Under the pieces are notes generated by a model. The model had not been told where the DNA came from, searched no databases, and saw nothing but the letters and a program-made list of their open reading frames with translations. A DNA stretch of 52,804 nt, from contig SHZZ01000024.1 of NCBI GenBank assembly GCA_009692005.1, positions 1 to 52,804 of the forward strand, in the 5' to 3' direction. A program made the position numbers and the translations under genes. This DNA comes from Gemmataceae bacterium (GTDB lineage Bacteria; Planctomycetota; Planctomycetia; Gemmatales; Gemmataceae). Positions 26,525-34,584 of the stretch are shown piece after piece (position 1 is the stretch's first letter; every line of letters begins with the position of its first letter).

Positions 26525-26544
26525 CAGGGGATTAACCTCCCCTG
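26525..26544 (+). terminator. Hairpin downstream of the lipoprotein gene (weak terminator candidate)
   Basis: CAGGGGA and TCCCCTG form a perfect 7-bp stem with loop TTAACC, 23 bp after the stop at 26501. No T-run follows directly, so a Rho-independent role is uncertain. It may instead stabilise the mRNA 3' end. Confidence 0.4.
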
Positions 26545-26668
26545 CTCGCCAGGCCGACCTTCCTCGCGAACAAAAAGTTTAAACACTTTTTTCATCCTTT
26601 TTTCATCGCCGGGGGGATACTCTATTCCCAAGAGGCTTGTCTGCCCGATTTTTTAAAAAGGTTAAATC

Positions 26669-28531
26669 ATGCGCGGCATTATTCATTCGATGTGGCTGCT
26701 TGGCATCGTGGCGCTCTTCACTCCCATGGGGTTTTCCCAGCAGCCGGGGATTCCTCCTGCAAAACAGGGCGAAGGGAAAGGCGAGTTCAAAGGCCCGGGC
26801 GGGCCTCCGGGCTTCGGCAAGCAAGAGAGAAAAGTCCTCAAACAATTTGACAGCAACAAGGACGGCTGGCTGAACCAGCAGGAAAGGCAAAAGGCGCGGG
26901 AGGAGATCAAGTTTAAAGGTGGGGAATTGCGCAAGGGGCCGGGAGGCTTCCGCATGAATCAAACTCCGCCCAAGCCAGGGCCTTCGCTCAAACCCAGCGA
27001 AGCTCCCGTGGTGAAAAAAGGCGGCCTGTATGATGCGCAATCCTTGCGCGTCATCTTCCTCGATTTCGAAAACGCCGATTGGGAAAAAGAACTCGAAGAC
27101 TTCCATGGCACCGATGTCGATGTGCCCTGCACCATGACCGTCGATGGGAAAAAATACCCCGGCGTGGGTGCTCACTTCCGCGGCATGTCCTCTTATAGCA
27201 TGGTCAGCCCAGGGTTCAAACGCTCTCTCAACCTGGCGCTCGACACCGTCAATTCCAAGGCCAAGTTATATGGCTACAAGACCATGAACTTGCTCAACTG
27301 CAATGGCGACCCTTCCCTCATGAGCTCCGTGCTTTATTCTCAAATCGCCCGGCAGTTCCTGCCCGCGCCCAAGGCCAACTTTGTCCACCTGGTGATCAAT
27401 GGCGAATCGTGGGGGATTTACGCCAATACCCAGCAGTTCAACCGCGACTTCCTCGTGGAAAATTACCATTCCTCCAAGGGCACGCGCTGGAAGGTTCGCG
27501 GCAGCCCCAATGGCCAGGGCGGACTCGAGTACCTCGGCGACGATGCCGAAGCCTACAAGCGCCGCTATGAAATCAAATCGCCCGAGAACGCCAAGGCCTG
27601 GAAGGCGCTCATCCACTTCTGCAAAACGCTCAACCAGACCCCGCCGGAAAAACTCGAAGAAGCCCTCAAGCCTCTGGTGGATATGGACGAACTGCTGGCT
27701 TTCCTGGCGCTGGACATCGCCTTGATTAACAGCGATGGCTACTGGACCCGCGCCAGCGATTTCAGCATTTACCTGGATGAGAAAGGGAAGTTCCATTTCC
27801 TGCCGCACGACATGAACGAGGCCTTTCACCCGAGTGGCGCCGGCGGCATGGGCGGTTTCCGCATGGGCGGTTTTTCCCCCCCGGGCGAGGTCCTGCCCGC
27901 CTTTTTGCAAACCATGCTCGGTTTTACTGAAGCCCAGGGCAAGGCCATGAGGGAATTGCAAAAAGAAGTCGATGCCAGCCTGGAAAAGATTTTGACCAAG
28001 GAACAGTCGAAGCAATTGAAAGAGATGCGGGATCGCGGCCCGGGTGGGCCAGGGTTCCCAGGTGGGCCCGGGGGACTTGGTGGGGCAGGGTTCCCAGGTG
28101 GCCCAGGCGTACCAGGTGCAGGTGGCCCCATGGGGCCTGATGGAGGGCAAGGAAATCCTTCAAGCCGCGGTACCGATCTTGACCCGCTCCTTGGCCTCAC
28201 CGACCAGCGCAAACCGTTGCGCTCCAAGATTCTTGCTGTACCTTCTTTGCGCGCCCGCTACCTGCAAAAGATTAAGGCCATCGCCGAGAAGGCGTTGTCC
28301 TGGGAAAACCTTGGGCCGCTGGTGAAACAGTTCCGCGATCTTATTGAACCGGTGGTCGCCACGGAAACCCGCGGCCTTGCTTCCCTGGACGCATTTCGCA
28401 ACGCCACCGGGGACCAAGCCAACCCCTCCACCCCAGGCGGGCGGAGCATGCCCCTAAAGACCTTCATTGAACAAAGGCAAAAATACCTGCTGCAATATAA
28501 GGAAGGATCCACCCCGTCCGCTGGGCGTTAA
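26669..28531 (+). CDS. Secreted CotH-like protein with EF-hand and collagen-like insertion
   Basis: The 620-residue protein has a signal peptide, an EF-hand-like loop DSNKDGWLNQQE (from Asp61) and a CotH-type domain: RVIFLDFENADWEKELEDFH, YPGVGAHFRGMSSYS, KRSLNLALD, YANTQQFNRDFL and FHFLPHDMNEAF. In the last, PHDMN replaces the PWDLD of the paralogue at 11374, and the HNF motif reads SDF. A Gly-rich collagen-like stretch (residues 457-493) lies between the two halves. The changed catalytic residues raise the possibility of an inactive or altered kinase. The stop overlaps that of the convergent BNR gene within TTAA. Confidence 0.82.
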   Translation: MRGIIHSMWLLGIVALFTPMGFSQQPGIPPAKQGEGKGEFKGPGGPPGFGKQERKVLKQFDSNKDGWLNQQERQKAREEIKFKGGELRKGPGGFRMNQTPPKPGPSLKPSEAPVVKKGGLYDAQSLRVIFLDFENADWEKELEDFHGTDVDVPCTMTVDGKKYPGVGAHFRGMSSYSMVSPGFKRSLNLALDTVNSKAKLYGYKTMNLLNCNGDPSLMSSVLYSQIARQFLPAPKANFVHLVINGESWGIYANTQQFNRDFLVENYHSSKGTRWKVRGSPNGQGGLEYLGDDAEAYKRRYEIKSPENAKAWKALIHFCKTLNQTPPEKLEEALKPLVDMDELLAFLALDIALINSDGYWTRASDFSIYLDEKGKFHFLPHDMNEAFHPSGAGGMGGFRMGGFSPPGEVLPAFLQTMLGFTEAQGKAMRELQKEVDASLEKILTKEQSKQLKEMRDRGPGGPGFPGGPGGLGGAGFPGGPGVPGAGGPMGPDGGQGNPSSRGTDLDPLLGLTDQRKPLRSKILAVPSLRARYLQKIKAIAEKALSWENLGPLVKQFRDLIEPVVATETRGLASLDAFRNATGDQANPSTPGGRSMPLKTFIEQRQKYLLQYKEGSTPSAGR

Positions 28532-29682
28532 TGAAAGATCAGAAAGCCTTCCGGGGTTGCAACGGCGGCGGGCAAGCCCCAAATTCCGATGCCGCGATCC
28601 ACGCGCCCGTGAAGCGGCTTGGCTTTGCCCTCGGCGTCGAAGACTTGCCAAACCAGGGCGCCGCCCCGTTCCCAACCGGTTCCCTCGGTCCAGGTCAGAA
28701 GGGTGTCGCCATTGCTGTGCGCCGCCAGCGCCGGGTGTTTTCTCGCTCCGCCGTGGCCCGGGGCGACAACCGGTTTCCTAATGGAACCGCTTTCCACTTC
28801 AATTGAAGAAAAGTAAATCTGCCCGGCGGTATCCCAGGCAGCCATGATTCCTTTTGGGCCCTGAACCAGGGCCAGCGTGCTCATGGGTCAGAGCGGCAAT
28901 CGCCATTTATGCACCTCTTTCCCCTGAAATGATTGCCCCTTGTCCTTCGAGGATAATAGGTAAATGTCGCGGTCCATGCCTTCGATGGCGGAGCGGTAGA
29001 GAATTTGAACCGCCCCTTCCTTTGAAGCAAAAGCTTTCAAGGAACAGCAAGGGCAAACTCCGGTTTCCTGGCTCCAGGCGGGGGTTTCCCGCGAAAAGGT
29101 TTTTCCCTCATCGGTGGAGTGGGCAACCCAAATTTTGCGATTGGCTTCACCCTTGCCCGTGGTTTTCCCCAAAGCATGCCATACCACATGAACCTGGCCG
29201 AGTGTATCGGCGGCGACCGAGCAGCCTCCATCCATCACCCAGGTCGAGCCGATCAGGTTTTTCTCTTTCTCGAACCCCTTGCCATCGTCAGTCATGCGCG
29301 AGTAAAAGACCGCTTCCGTCGGCTTGCCCGAGCCGTTCCACACCGCGTGAATACGGCCATTCTTTCCCAGCGCCATCTGCACCCCGCGGACCGAACCGGC
29401 AGCGATCGCTTTGCCAGACGGGCTATTTACCTGCATTGGCCTGGCAAAGGATTCCGCCCCCTTGGCCTTGGAGGTGTAGTACAAATCCCCCGAGCGCGGG
29501 TCGCCTTTGTAGTAAATGAGGTGAATGGTCCCCTTGGCATCGCTGAGGGCCTGGGGTTGAATGCCTCCATCCGGCGCTCGGAGGGTGCGCACGGTGATAG
29601 GAGCTTCATCGGCCCCAGCCAAGTGGGGCAAAAGCATGGCCAAGCTGGTTAGCAACAAGAAGGGGAGTTTTGATTTTGTCAT
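28528..29682 (-). CDS. Exported sialidase-like (BNR) protein with in-frame TGA: selenoprotein candidate
   Basis: One frame runs from ATG 29682 (AAGGA 8 nt upstream; signal peptide residues 1-24) to the TAA at 28528, interrupted only by TGA at 28888-28890 (codon 265 of 384). Sialidase-like beta-propeller blades are present on both sides: HLIYYKGDPRSGDLYYTSK, WVAHSTDEGKTFSR, ILYRSAIEGMDRDIYLLSSK, then GIMAAWDTAGQIYFSSIE and LLTWTEGTGW. The pair CPCC (210-213) and (TGA)-PMST recalls the CPCC...CPMS pattern of related proteins, with TGA at the second Cys. This favours selenocysteine insertion over a broken gene. The downstream ATG (28884) has no ribosome site, so a separate product is unlikely. 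Confidence 0.8.
28857..28873 (-). promoter_or_regulatory. SECIS-like hairpin after the in-frame TGA (candidate)
   Basis: On the minus strand GGCCCT and AGGGCC form a perfect 6-bp stem around the loop GGTTC. The loop begins 20 nt after the TGA at 28890-28888 and opens with GG. This spacing and the leading G bases match the bacterial SECIS pattern (E. coli fdhF has loop GGTCT about 18 nt after its UGA). The element lies within coding sequence, as bacterial SECIS elements do. Confidence 0.55.
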
Positions 29683-29954
29683 TGGATGGTCCTTTCGTCG
29701 GCAGTGTTGATCCTGATGATACCATGCCGGGGGTTTCGGCGAAGAACAAACCCCTCGCATTCAAGCTTGCCGCAACAACCGAGCCCGAAGCGTCAGCGCC
29801 GGGTGGTTTAAAAAAAGAAGGAGAAAGAAACCCGTCGGTCACCCTTGCACCCGGGAGGGTGCTCCGGGCTCGGGCGCTACTACGGACCCGTCTTTTTTCC
29901 TTTTGCTTCTCTTGCCAAGTTGCAATGAAGATTCTCCCCGCCTAACATGGCCGC
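29683..29954. repeat. Intergenic region with dispersed repeat, family B, copy 4
   Basis: In the 272-bp gap between the divergent BNR and zinc-ribbon genes, GAGCCCG (29781-29787) and CGGGCTC (29865-29871) form the ends of a long imperfect palindrome. Inside are AAGCGTCAGCGCCGGG and the hairpin CACCCTTGCACCCGGGAGGGTG. The AAGCGTCAGCG core is shared with the repeat near 16520. No gene is seen. The flanking parts should hold both promoters. Confidence 0.6.
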
Positions 29955-31427
29955 ATGGCGCAAGTCTGTCCAAGATGTTCCCGGGTCAATCCTGACGAAG
30001 CCTCCTATTGCTATTTCGATGGCATAGGCCTGGGCAGCCATCCGCATTCGCAACACGACTTGCACCGGTTCCTCAACCCGTTCAAATTCCCTTCAGGCCG
30101 TCTGTGCGCCAATTTCGAAGAGCTGGTGGAAGGCATCCTGGGGGAATGGTCCGTCGCTGTGGAACTCAACCGCAAGGGAGAGTTCGTCAATTTTTTCAGT
30201 TCGATCGGGCGGTTAGACCTGGCCATGGCGGCGCGTTCAGCCAAGGAATTCCCCGCAGCCGACCAGGGGCTGGACAAACTCCTCGACCGCATGCCGGTGA
30301 GCAACTTGGGAGAAGCGCAACTCGTCACCGACACCGAGACCTTGAATCTGGGCTTGCTTCGCGTGGGGCAGAAATTCAAATCCTCGGTGAAACTACGGAA
30401 TAAGGGACGCAGGCTGCTGTTCGGCACAGTCACGCTGGAGGGGCTGCCCTGGCTTTCGCTTTCCCAGGACAAGGCGCGGCCTCGCAGCCGCTTTCAGTTG
30501 ATCGCCGAGGCTCCGTTGCCCCTGTACACCCTGGGCGATCAGTTGCGCTCTTCCGACAAACCGCTGGAAGGGAAGTTGATTCTGGAGACCAACGGGGGAA
30601 GCAAAGTCATCGTGGTTCGGGCCGATGTGCCGGTCCGGCCCTTTATGACCGGGGCGCTGGCTGGCGCCCGCAGTCCGCGGGAAGTGGCGGAGAAATCGAA
30701 AGCCAACGCCAGGGAAGCGGGTGCGCTGTTTGAAAGCGGCGCGGTCGAACGCTGGTATAAAGATAATGGGTGGAAGTATCCTGTGCCTGGCCCGGCGGCC
30801 TCGGGCCTGGCCTCGGTGCAGCAGTTTTTCGAGGCCCTTGGACTGGCGCGCGCGCCCAAAGTCGAAATCGATTCCTCCTTCCTGACCTTTGACCTGTCGC
30901 ATGCCGCGCCCGCCGCGCAATATCTTGCCGTTTCCAGCCCGGAGAAAAAACCAGTCTACGCTCATGCCGTCGCTGGCGCTCCTTGGGTTTCCATCGGCCA
31001 GATGGAAATGAAGGGCTCGCGCGCCCTGATTCCCATCAGCGTCAACCCGTCTTTTCTGCAAAGCCCCAGGCAATCCACCTGGGTGCGGGTTAACTCCAAC
31101 GGCAATCAATCGTTTCTGGTAACGGTGGAGGCGATTCAGCCGGGCGCCGGATTCGCCGATCTGGCCGGCGCTGCCGCTCCGCTGCAGGATTTCGCCCCCG
31201 CCCGCGTGGTTGAATCCTCTTCCGCCGAGTTGCTTCTTCCCGAAGCGCCGGCAGATTTTTTCCAGGCCCCTATTCTTGGCTATCACCCGTTGGCGCAGAA
31301 AGTGAAACGCGGGCGCTGGGTCGGCTGGGTGTTCCTGATTTTTCTGCTTCTCTTGTTCCTCGGTCTGGTGGGGACCATCGCTGTTCTCGGCTTGAAAAAA
31401 CTGCAGAACAATAAAGAGAAGCGTTGA
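29955..31427 (+). CDS. Zinc-ribbon membrane protein of unknown function
   Basis: The 490-residue protein begins CPRCSRVNPDEASYCYFDG, a four-Cys-like zinc-ribbon (three Cys visible: C5, C8, C19). A long soluble region follows with beta-sandwich-like blocks (GLLRVGQKFKSSVKLRNKGR; VRVNSNGNQSFLVTVEA), resembling repeats found around protein-protein interaction domains. A C-terminal transmembrane helix (WVFLIFLLLLFLGLVGTIAV) ends in a basic tail. The topology suggests a cytosolic body anchored at the C-terminus. The specific family is not recognised. It heads a run of plus-strand genes; the ribosome site is not obvious. Confidence 0.75.
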   Translation: MAQVCPRCSRVNPDEASYCYFDGIGLGSHPHSQHDLHRFLNPFKFPSGRLCANFEELVEGILGEWSVAVELNRKGEFVNFFSSIGRLDLAMAARSAKEFPAADQGLDKLLDRMPVSNLGEAQLVTDTETLNLGLLRVGQKFKSSVKLRNKGRRLLFGTVTLEGLPWLSLSQDKARPRSRFQLIAEAPLPLYTLGDQLRSSDKPLEGKLILETNGGSKVIVVRADVPVRPFMTGALAGARSPREVAEKSKANAREAGALFESGAVERWYKDNGWKYPVPGPAASGLASVQQFFEALGLARAPKVEIDSSFLTFDLSHAAPAAQYLAVSSPEKKPVYAHAVAGAPWVSIGQMEMKGSRALIPISVNPSFLQSPRQSTWVRVNSNGNQSFLVTVEAIQPGAGFADLAGAAAPLQDFAPARVVESSSAELLLPEAPADFFQAPILGYHPLAQKVKRGRWVGWVFLIFLLLLFLGLVGTIAVLGLKKLQNNKEKR

Positions 31428-31469
31428 AACCTTTTTCCCCACGATAGGATAATGAGAAGGGGCGATGAC

Positions 31470-31787
31470 ATGGTGGCAAAATCACGCAAGGAACAGATCG
31501 AGGAGATGCTGGCCGAGGATCCGCGCGATTCCTTCTTGCTTTACGGCCTGGCCATGGAGCACCTGTCCACAGGCGCGGAGGACCTGGCCCTCAAGGCCTT
31601 GCAAAACCTCATGGCCCTTCAGCCCGATTATCCGCCCGGGTATTTGCAGGCCGGGCAGTTGCTGGCGCGCCTGGGAAAGGAACCAGAAGCCAGGGATGTT
31701 TATCGGGTAGGGATTCAAGTGGCTCAAAAGGCCGGCGACTCGCACGCCGCTGGCGAAATGGAAAATTTCCTGTCCCTTCTCGACTGA
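31470..31787 (+). CDS. Small TPR-like protein
   Basis: The 105-residue protein has tandem alpha-helical repeats typical of TPR: LLYGLAMEHLSTGAEDLALK, LQPDYPPGYLQAGQLLARLG and EARDVYRVGIQVAQKAGD. It probably mediates a protein-protein interaction. I chose the ATG at 31470 behind AAGGGG; an in-frame ATG at 31452 would add six residues. It follows the zinc-ribbon membrane protein after 42 nt and may act with it. Confidence 0.78.
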   Translation: MVAKSRKEQIEEMLAEDPRDSFLLYGLAMEHLSTGAEDLALKALQNLMALQPDYPPGYLQAGQLLARLGKEPEARDVYRVGIQVAQKAGDSHAAGEMENFLSLLD

Positions 31788-31836
31788 CTGCCAGATAATA
31801 ACTCAAGGTTAAAGAAAACGCTTTTGGGAGGCAAAC

Positions 31837-32385
31837 ATGTACGGAAAGTTTAGACAACTGCTGGGTGTTTTGCTGGCTGGAATGGTGGGGGTGGCTACGG
31901 CCGCCGACGAGGGCAAGGTCGTGGTGGTCATCGAGGGGTTGAAATCCGTTGCCCCAGCCGAGTGGAAGGAAGAACCGGTTTCCAACCGCATGCGCTACGC
32001 GCAGTTTGTTCTTCCCAAGGAGAAAGGCGACGACCGCAATGGGGAAGTAATCATATTCAAAGGGCTGGGCGGCTCGGCCAAGGCCAACATCGACCGCTGG
32101 GTCGGCATGTTTAAAACGGCGGACGGGGACAAAATCAAAAACCCCAAGGTCAAGGAGATCAAAGTGGCGGGGGTGCCCTCCGCTTATCTGGATGTCAATG
32201 GCACCTACCTTTTCAAGACCGCGCCCTTCGATCCCAACGCCAAGGCCATGGCCATGGAAAACTACCGCATGCTGGCCGTGCATGTGGAAGGCGAAACCAT
32301 CTACCACATTCGCCTGGTGGGCCCTGCCAAGACGGTGGCCAAGTATGCTCCCGGGTTCGATAAATGGCTGGAATCTTTCAAATGA
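31837..32385 (+). CDS. Secreted protein of unknown function
   Basis: The 182-residue protein has a signal peptide (residues 1-22, cleavage after ATA). A soluble domain follows: MRYAQFVLPKEKGDDRNGEV, IDRWVGMFKT and AYLDVNGTYLFKT, then VHVEGETIYHIRLVGPAKTV and KYAPGFDKWLESFK. The C-terminal arrangement recalls small exported proteins that measure ligand on a beta-sheet, but no family is certain. GGGAGG precedes the ATG, and a strong terminator follows at 32409. Confidence 0.72.
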   Translation: MYGKFRQLLGVLLAGMVGVATAADEGKVVVVIEGLKSVAPAEWKEEPVSNRMRYAQFVLPKEKGDDRNGEVIIFKGLGGSAKANIDRWVGMFKTADGDKIKNPKVKEIKVAGVPSAYLDVNGTYLFKTAPFDPNAKAMAMENYRMLAVHVEGETIYHIRLVGPAKTVAKYAPGFDKWLESFK

Positions 32386-32408
32386 TTTTCACTCAATAAG
32401 CTTTCGCG

Positions 32409-32445
32409 AAGCGGCCAGGGCGTTCCTTGCCGCTTTCTTTTTTTT
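32409..32445 (+). terminator. Rho-independent terminator before queA
   Basis: AAGCGGC pairs with GCCGCTT, continued by AGG/CCT after one mismatch, around loop GCGTT, and is followed by TCTTTTTTTT. It lies 24 bp after the stop of the secreted-protein gene and ends 11 nt before the queA start. QueA therefore needs its own promoter within or upstream of the hairpin, or some read-through. Its ribosome site AAGG directly follows the T-run. Confidence 0.85.
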
Positions 32446-32456
32446 AAGGTCCCCTC

Positions 32457-33488
32457 GTGAACGATCCCTTTTTTGATTACCGACTGCCGCAGGAACTGAT
32501 CGCGCAGCATCCTCCGTCCCGGCGGCAGGATTCCCGCTTGCTGGTGGTCGATCGGCAAAGCGGGTCGCTTGCCCACCATGCCTTCAATTCGCTCACGGCC
32601 TTTTTGAAACCTGGCGACTGCCTGGTGTTGAACGACACGCGGGTGGTGCCAGCGCGGCTGTTGGGAAAACGCGCCGCCACCGGGGGAAAATGGGAAGGGT
32701 TGTTCCTAAAGGAAACGCCAGACGGGCTTTGGGAACTCATGTCGCAAACCGGGGGCAGGCTGCAACCGGGAGAATGGGTGGAAGTGGATCCGCCGCCATT
32801 GCGATTGCAGATGCTGGCCAACCTGGGCGAGGGCATCTGGCGAGCCCGCCCCGAGCCCAACCGCCCCGCGTTAGAACTTCTCGCCCAACATGGCAAAATC
32901 CCCCTGCCACCATACATACGCAAGGGCCTTGCCAACCCTGAAGATGAGGAGCGCTACCAGACACTTTTCGCCCGCCACCCGGGCGCAGTCGCCGCGCCCA
33001 CCGCTGGGCTGCACTTCACCCCCCAACTCTTTTCCCAATTGGAACAACAAGGCGTGCGTCGCGCTTTTGTCACACTGCATGTCGGCCCGGGAACCTTCCG
33101 CCCCTTGCCGGAATCCCTTCCAGACAATTTCTTGGTCGAACCGGAATGGGCCCAGGTTTCCGAAGAAACCGCCTCTTTGATTCAGCAAACGAAGGTGGCG
33201 GGCGGGCGGTTGATCGCGGTTGGCACCACCACCACACGAGTTTTGGAGACACATGCTCAAAGGGGACAGGCCTCACCCTGGCAGGGGTTGGCCGGCTTGA
33301 CCATTCGCCCGGGCCACCGCTTTCAAATTATTGAAGCACTGGTCACCAACTTTCACCTGCCGCATTCCAGTTTGCTTCTCCTGGTCGATGCCTTTGCTGG
33401 AAGTGATCTCATGCGTCAAGCCTATGACGAGGCCATAAGGGAAAAGTACCGGTTTTACAGCTATGGCGATGCCATGCTGATTCTTTAA
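32457..33488 (+). CDS. queA: S-adenosylmethionine:tRNA ribosyltransferase-isomerase
   Basis: The 343-residue protein matches QueA throughout: DYRLPQELIAQHPPSRRQDS, LNDTRVVPARLLGKR, APTAGLHFT, FVTLHVGPGTFRP, AVGTTTTRVLE and TNFHLPHSSLLLLVDAFAG. QueA transfers the ribosyl moiety of SAM onto preQ1-modified tRNA to form epoxyqueuosine. The length is close to E. coli QueA (356). It starts at GTG 32457, with AAGG 8 nt upstream. The rest of the queuosine pathway is not in the window. Confidence 0.97.
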   Translation: MNDPFFDYRLPQELIAQHPPSRRQDSRLLVVDRQSGSLAHHAFNSLTAFLKPGDCLVLNDTRVVPARLLGKRAATGGKWEGLFLKETPDGLWELMSQTGGRLQPGEWVEVDPPPLRLQMLANLGEGIWRARPEPNRPALELLAQHGKIPLPPYIRKGLANPEDEERYQTLFARHPGAVAAPTAGLHFTPQLFSQLEQQGVRRAFVTLHVGPGTFRPLPESLPDNFLVEPEWAQVSEETASLIQQTKVAGGRLIAVGTTTTRVLETHAQRGQASPWQGLAGLTIRPGHRFQIIEALVTNFHLPHSSLLLLVDAFAGSDLMRQAYDEAIREKYRFYSYGDAMLIL

Positions 33489-33676
33489 CCGAGGCCGTTC
33501 AGAGATATTCCGAAGGGCATCGAGAGGTCCGTCAAACTGTTCCAAACTTGAATGAGGGCAGATGCCGCCAGGCGCCTGGTAAAGGGAAAATGTGGAGAAA
33601 AGGTGGTTATTACCGGCCGGAATGGGATAATCCTTGTTAGCATTAAACCACGGTCAAATGTTCCAAAGGCGACACC

Positions 33677-34129
33677 ATGTTTCCACGAACAACGATTTGC
33701 CTGGCGGGACTGCTGCTGGCGCTCTTCTCGGGTTGTGGGGAAGTCCGCCTGCCGAAGAAAAACGCCGGGGGAAAACAGCCCGTAGCCGCCGAACTTTCCA
33801 TTCACACCGCCAATGCAGCGGAAAAAATGGCCGCCGAAGGAATAATCCTTTTCAAGGAATATCCTCCCCTCCCTTCTCCCCCCGGGCATGGGGAATATAT
33901 CCAATTGCTCAAAGAGCGATGTAAAGCCGATTACCTGCTGGTGAAAGACACTGGCTTGAATGAAAAAGACCAGGAGAAACTTCGCTTGCTGGTTCAGAAT
34001 TGGAATGAAATCATGAACGGCGAGTTGGAGAAGAAGTTTGGCCCCGACATGCGGGCCAAGCTGCAAAAGGAAGGAGAGGACAAATGGCGGGAAGCGAGCA
34101 AAAAAGCGCCCAGGAAAAAAAGCCCCTGA
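33677..34129 (+). CDS. Small lipoprotein of unknown function
   Basis: The 150-residue protein has a lipobox LFSGC (Cys20) after a hydrophobic signal. The mature part is mostly helical, with AAEKMAAEGIILFKEYPPLP and DQEKLRLLVQNWNEIMNGEL, and ends in a Lys-rich tail. No family is recognised. Its TGA overlaps the ATG of the next gene (TGATG), so the two are probably translationally coupled. Confidence 0.75.
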   Translation: MFPRTTICLAGLLLALFSGCGEVRLPKKNAGGKQPVAAELSIHTANAAEKMAAEGIILFKEYPPLPSPPGHGEYIQLLKERCKADYLLVKDTGLNEKDQEKLRLLVQNWNEIMNGELEKKFGPDMRAKLQKEGEDKWREASKKAPRKKSP

Positions 34130-34521
34130 TGAGGATCCTTTTAACATTAGCGCTGGTCCTGGTCCCTGGGGCCTTCGCTCAGGACAACTTGGCCGATTTC
34201 CGCCCGGTGGTAGTCAAGACCGCGCCCTCGGCCGGCAGCGAAAGCGTTGATCCTGCCCTGACGGAAATCCAGGTCGTCTTCAGCCGCAAGATGTTGGATA
34301 AATCCTGGTCAGTGGTTCAAATCAACCCGGACCTGTTTCCGAAAACACAGGGGCAGGGTGCCTATTCCCCTGACGGAAAAACTTTTTTGTTAAAAGTGAA
34401 ACTCGAACCGGGAAAAACCTACGCTCTTTGGTTCAACCAGGGGGTGCGGTTTGACAAATTCAAGGATAGCGAGGGGAAAGCGGCGGTCCCGTACCTTCTT
34501 TATTTTCAGACCAAGAAATGA
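34129..34521 (+). CDS. Secreted protein with Ig-like (SbsA-type) domain
   Basis: The 130-residue protein has a signal peptide (residues 1-18, ending AFAQ). It is followed by a single Ig-like module of the SbsA type: TAPSAGSESVDPALTEIQVV, FSRKMLDKSWS and LKVKLEPGKTYALWFNQG. Such modules are common on bacterial exported proteins and generally serve structure or adhesion. I use the ATG at 34129, which overlaps the previous stop by one nucleotide; an upstream in-frame start would precede the signal peptide. Confidence 0.75.
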   Translation: MRILLTLALVLVPGAFAQDNLADFRPVVVKTAPSAGSESVDPALTEIQVVFSRKMLDKSWSVVQINPDLFPKTQGQGAYSPDGKTFLLKVKLEPGKTYALWFNQGVRFDKFKDSEGKAAVPYLLYFQTKK

Positions 34522-34584
34522 ATCGGTGGTATAAACAGTTTCGTCTAGGAAAAGGAAGCCCCGTTCAATGAAGAGGAATTAACC

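Noticed and set aside
28528-28884. Separate 118-residue gene starting at the ATG just after the in-frame TGA
   Set aside because: It lacks a ribosome site, starts within propeller blades, and lies in the same frame as the upstream part; it is better read as the second half of the BNR protein.
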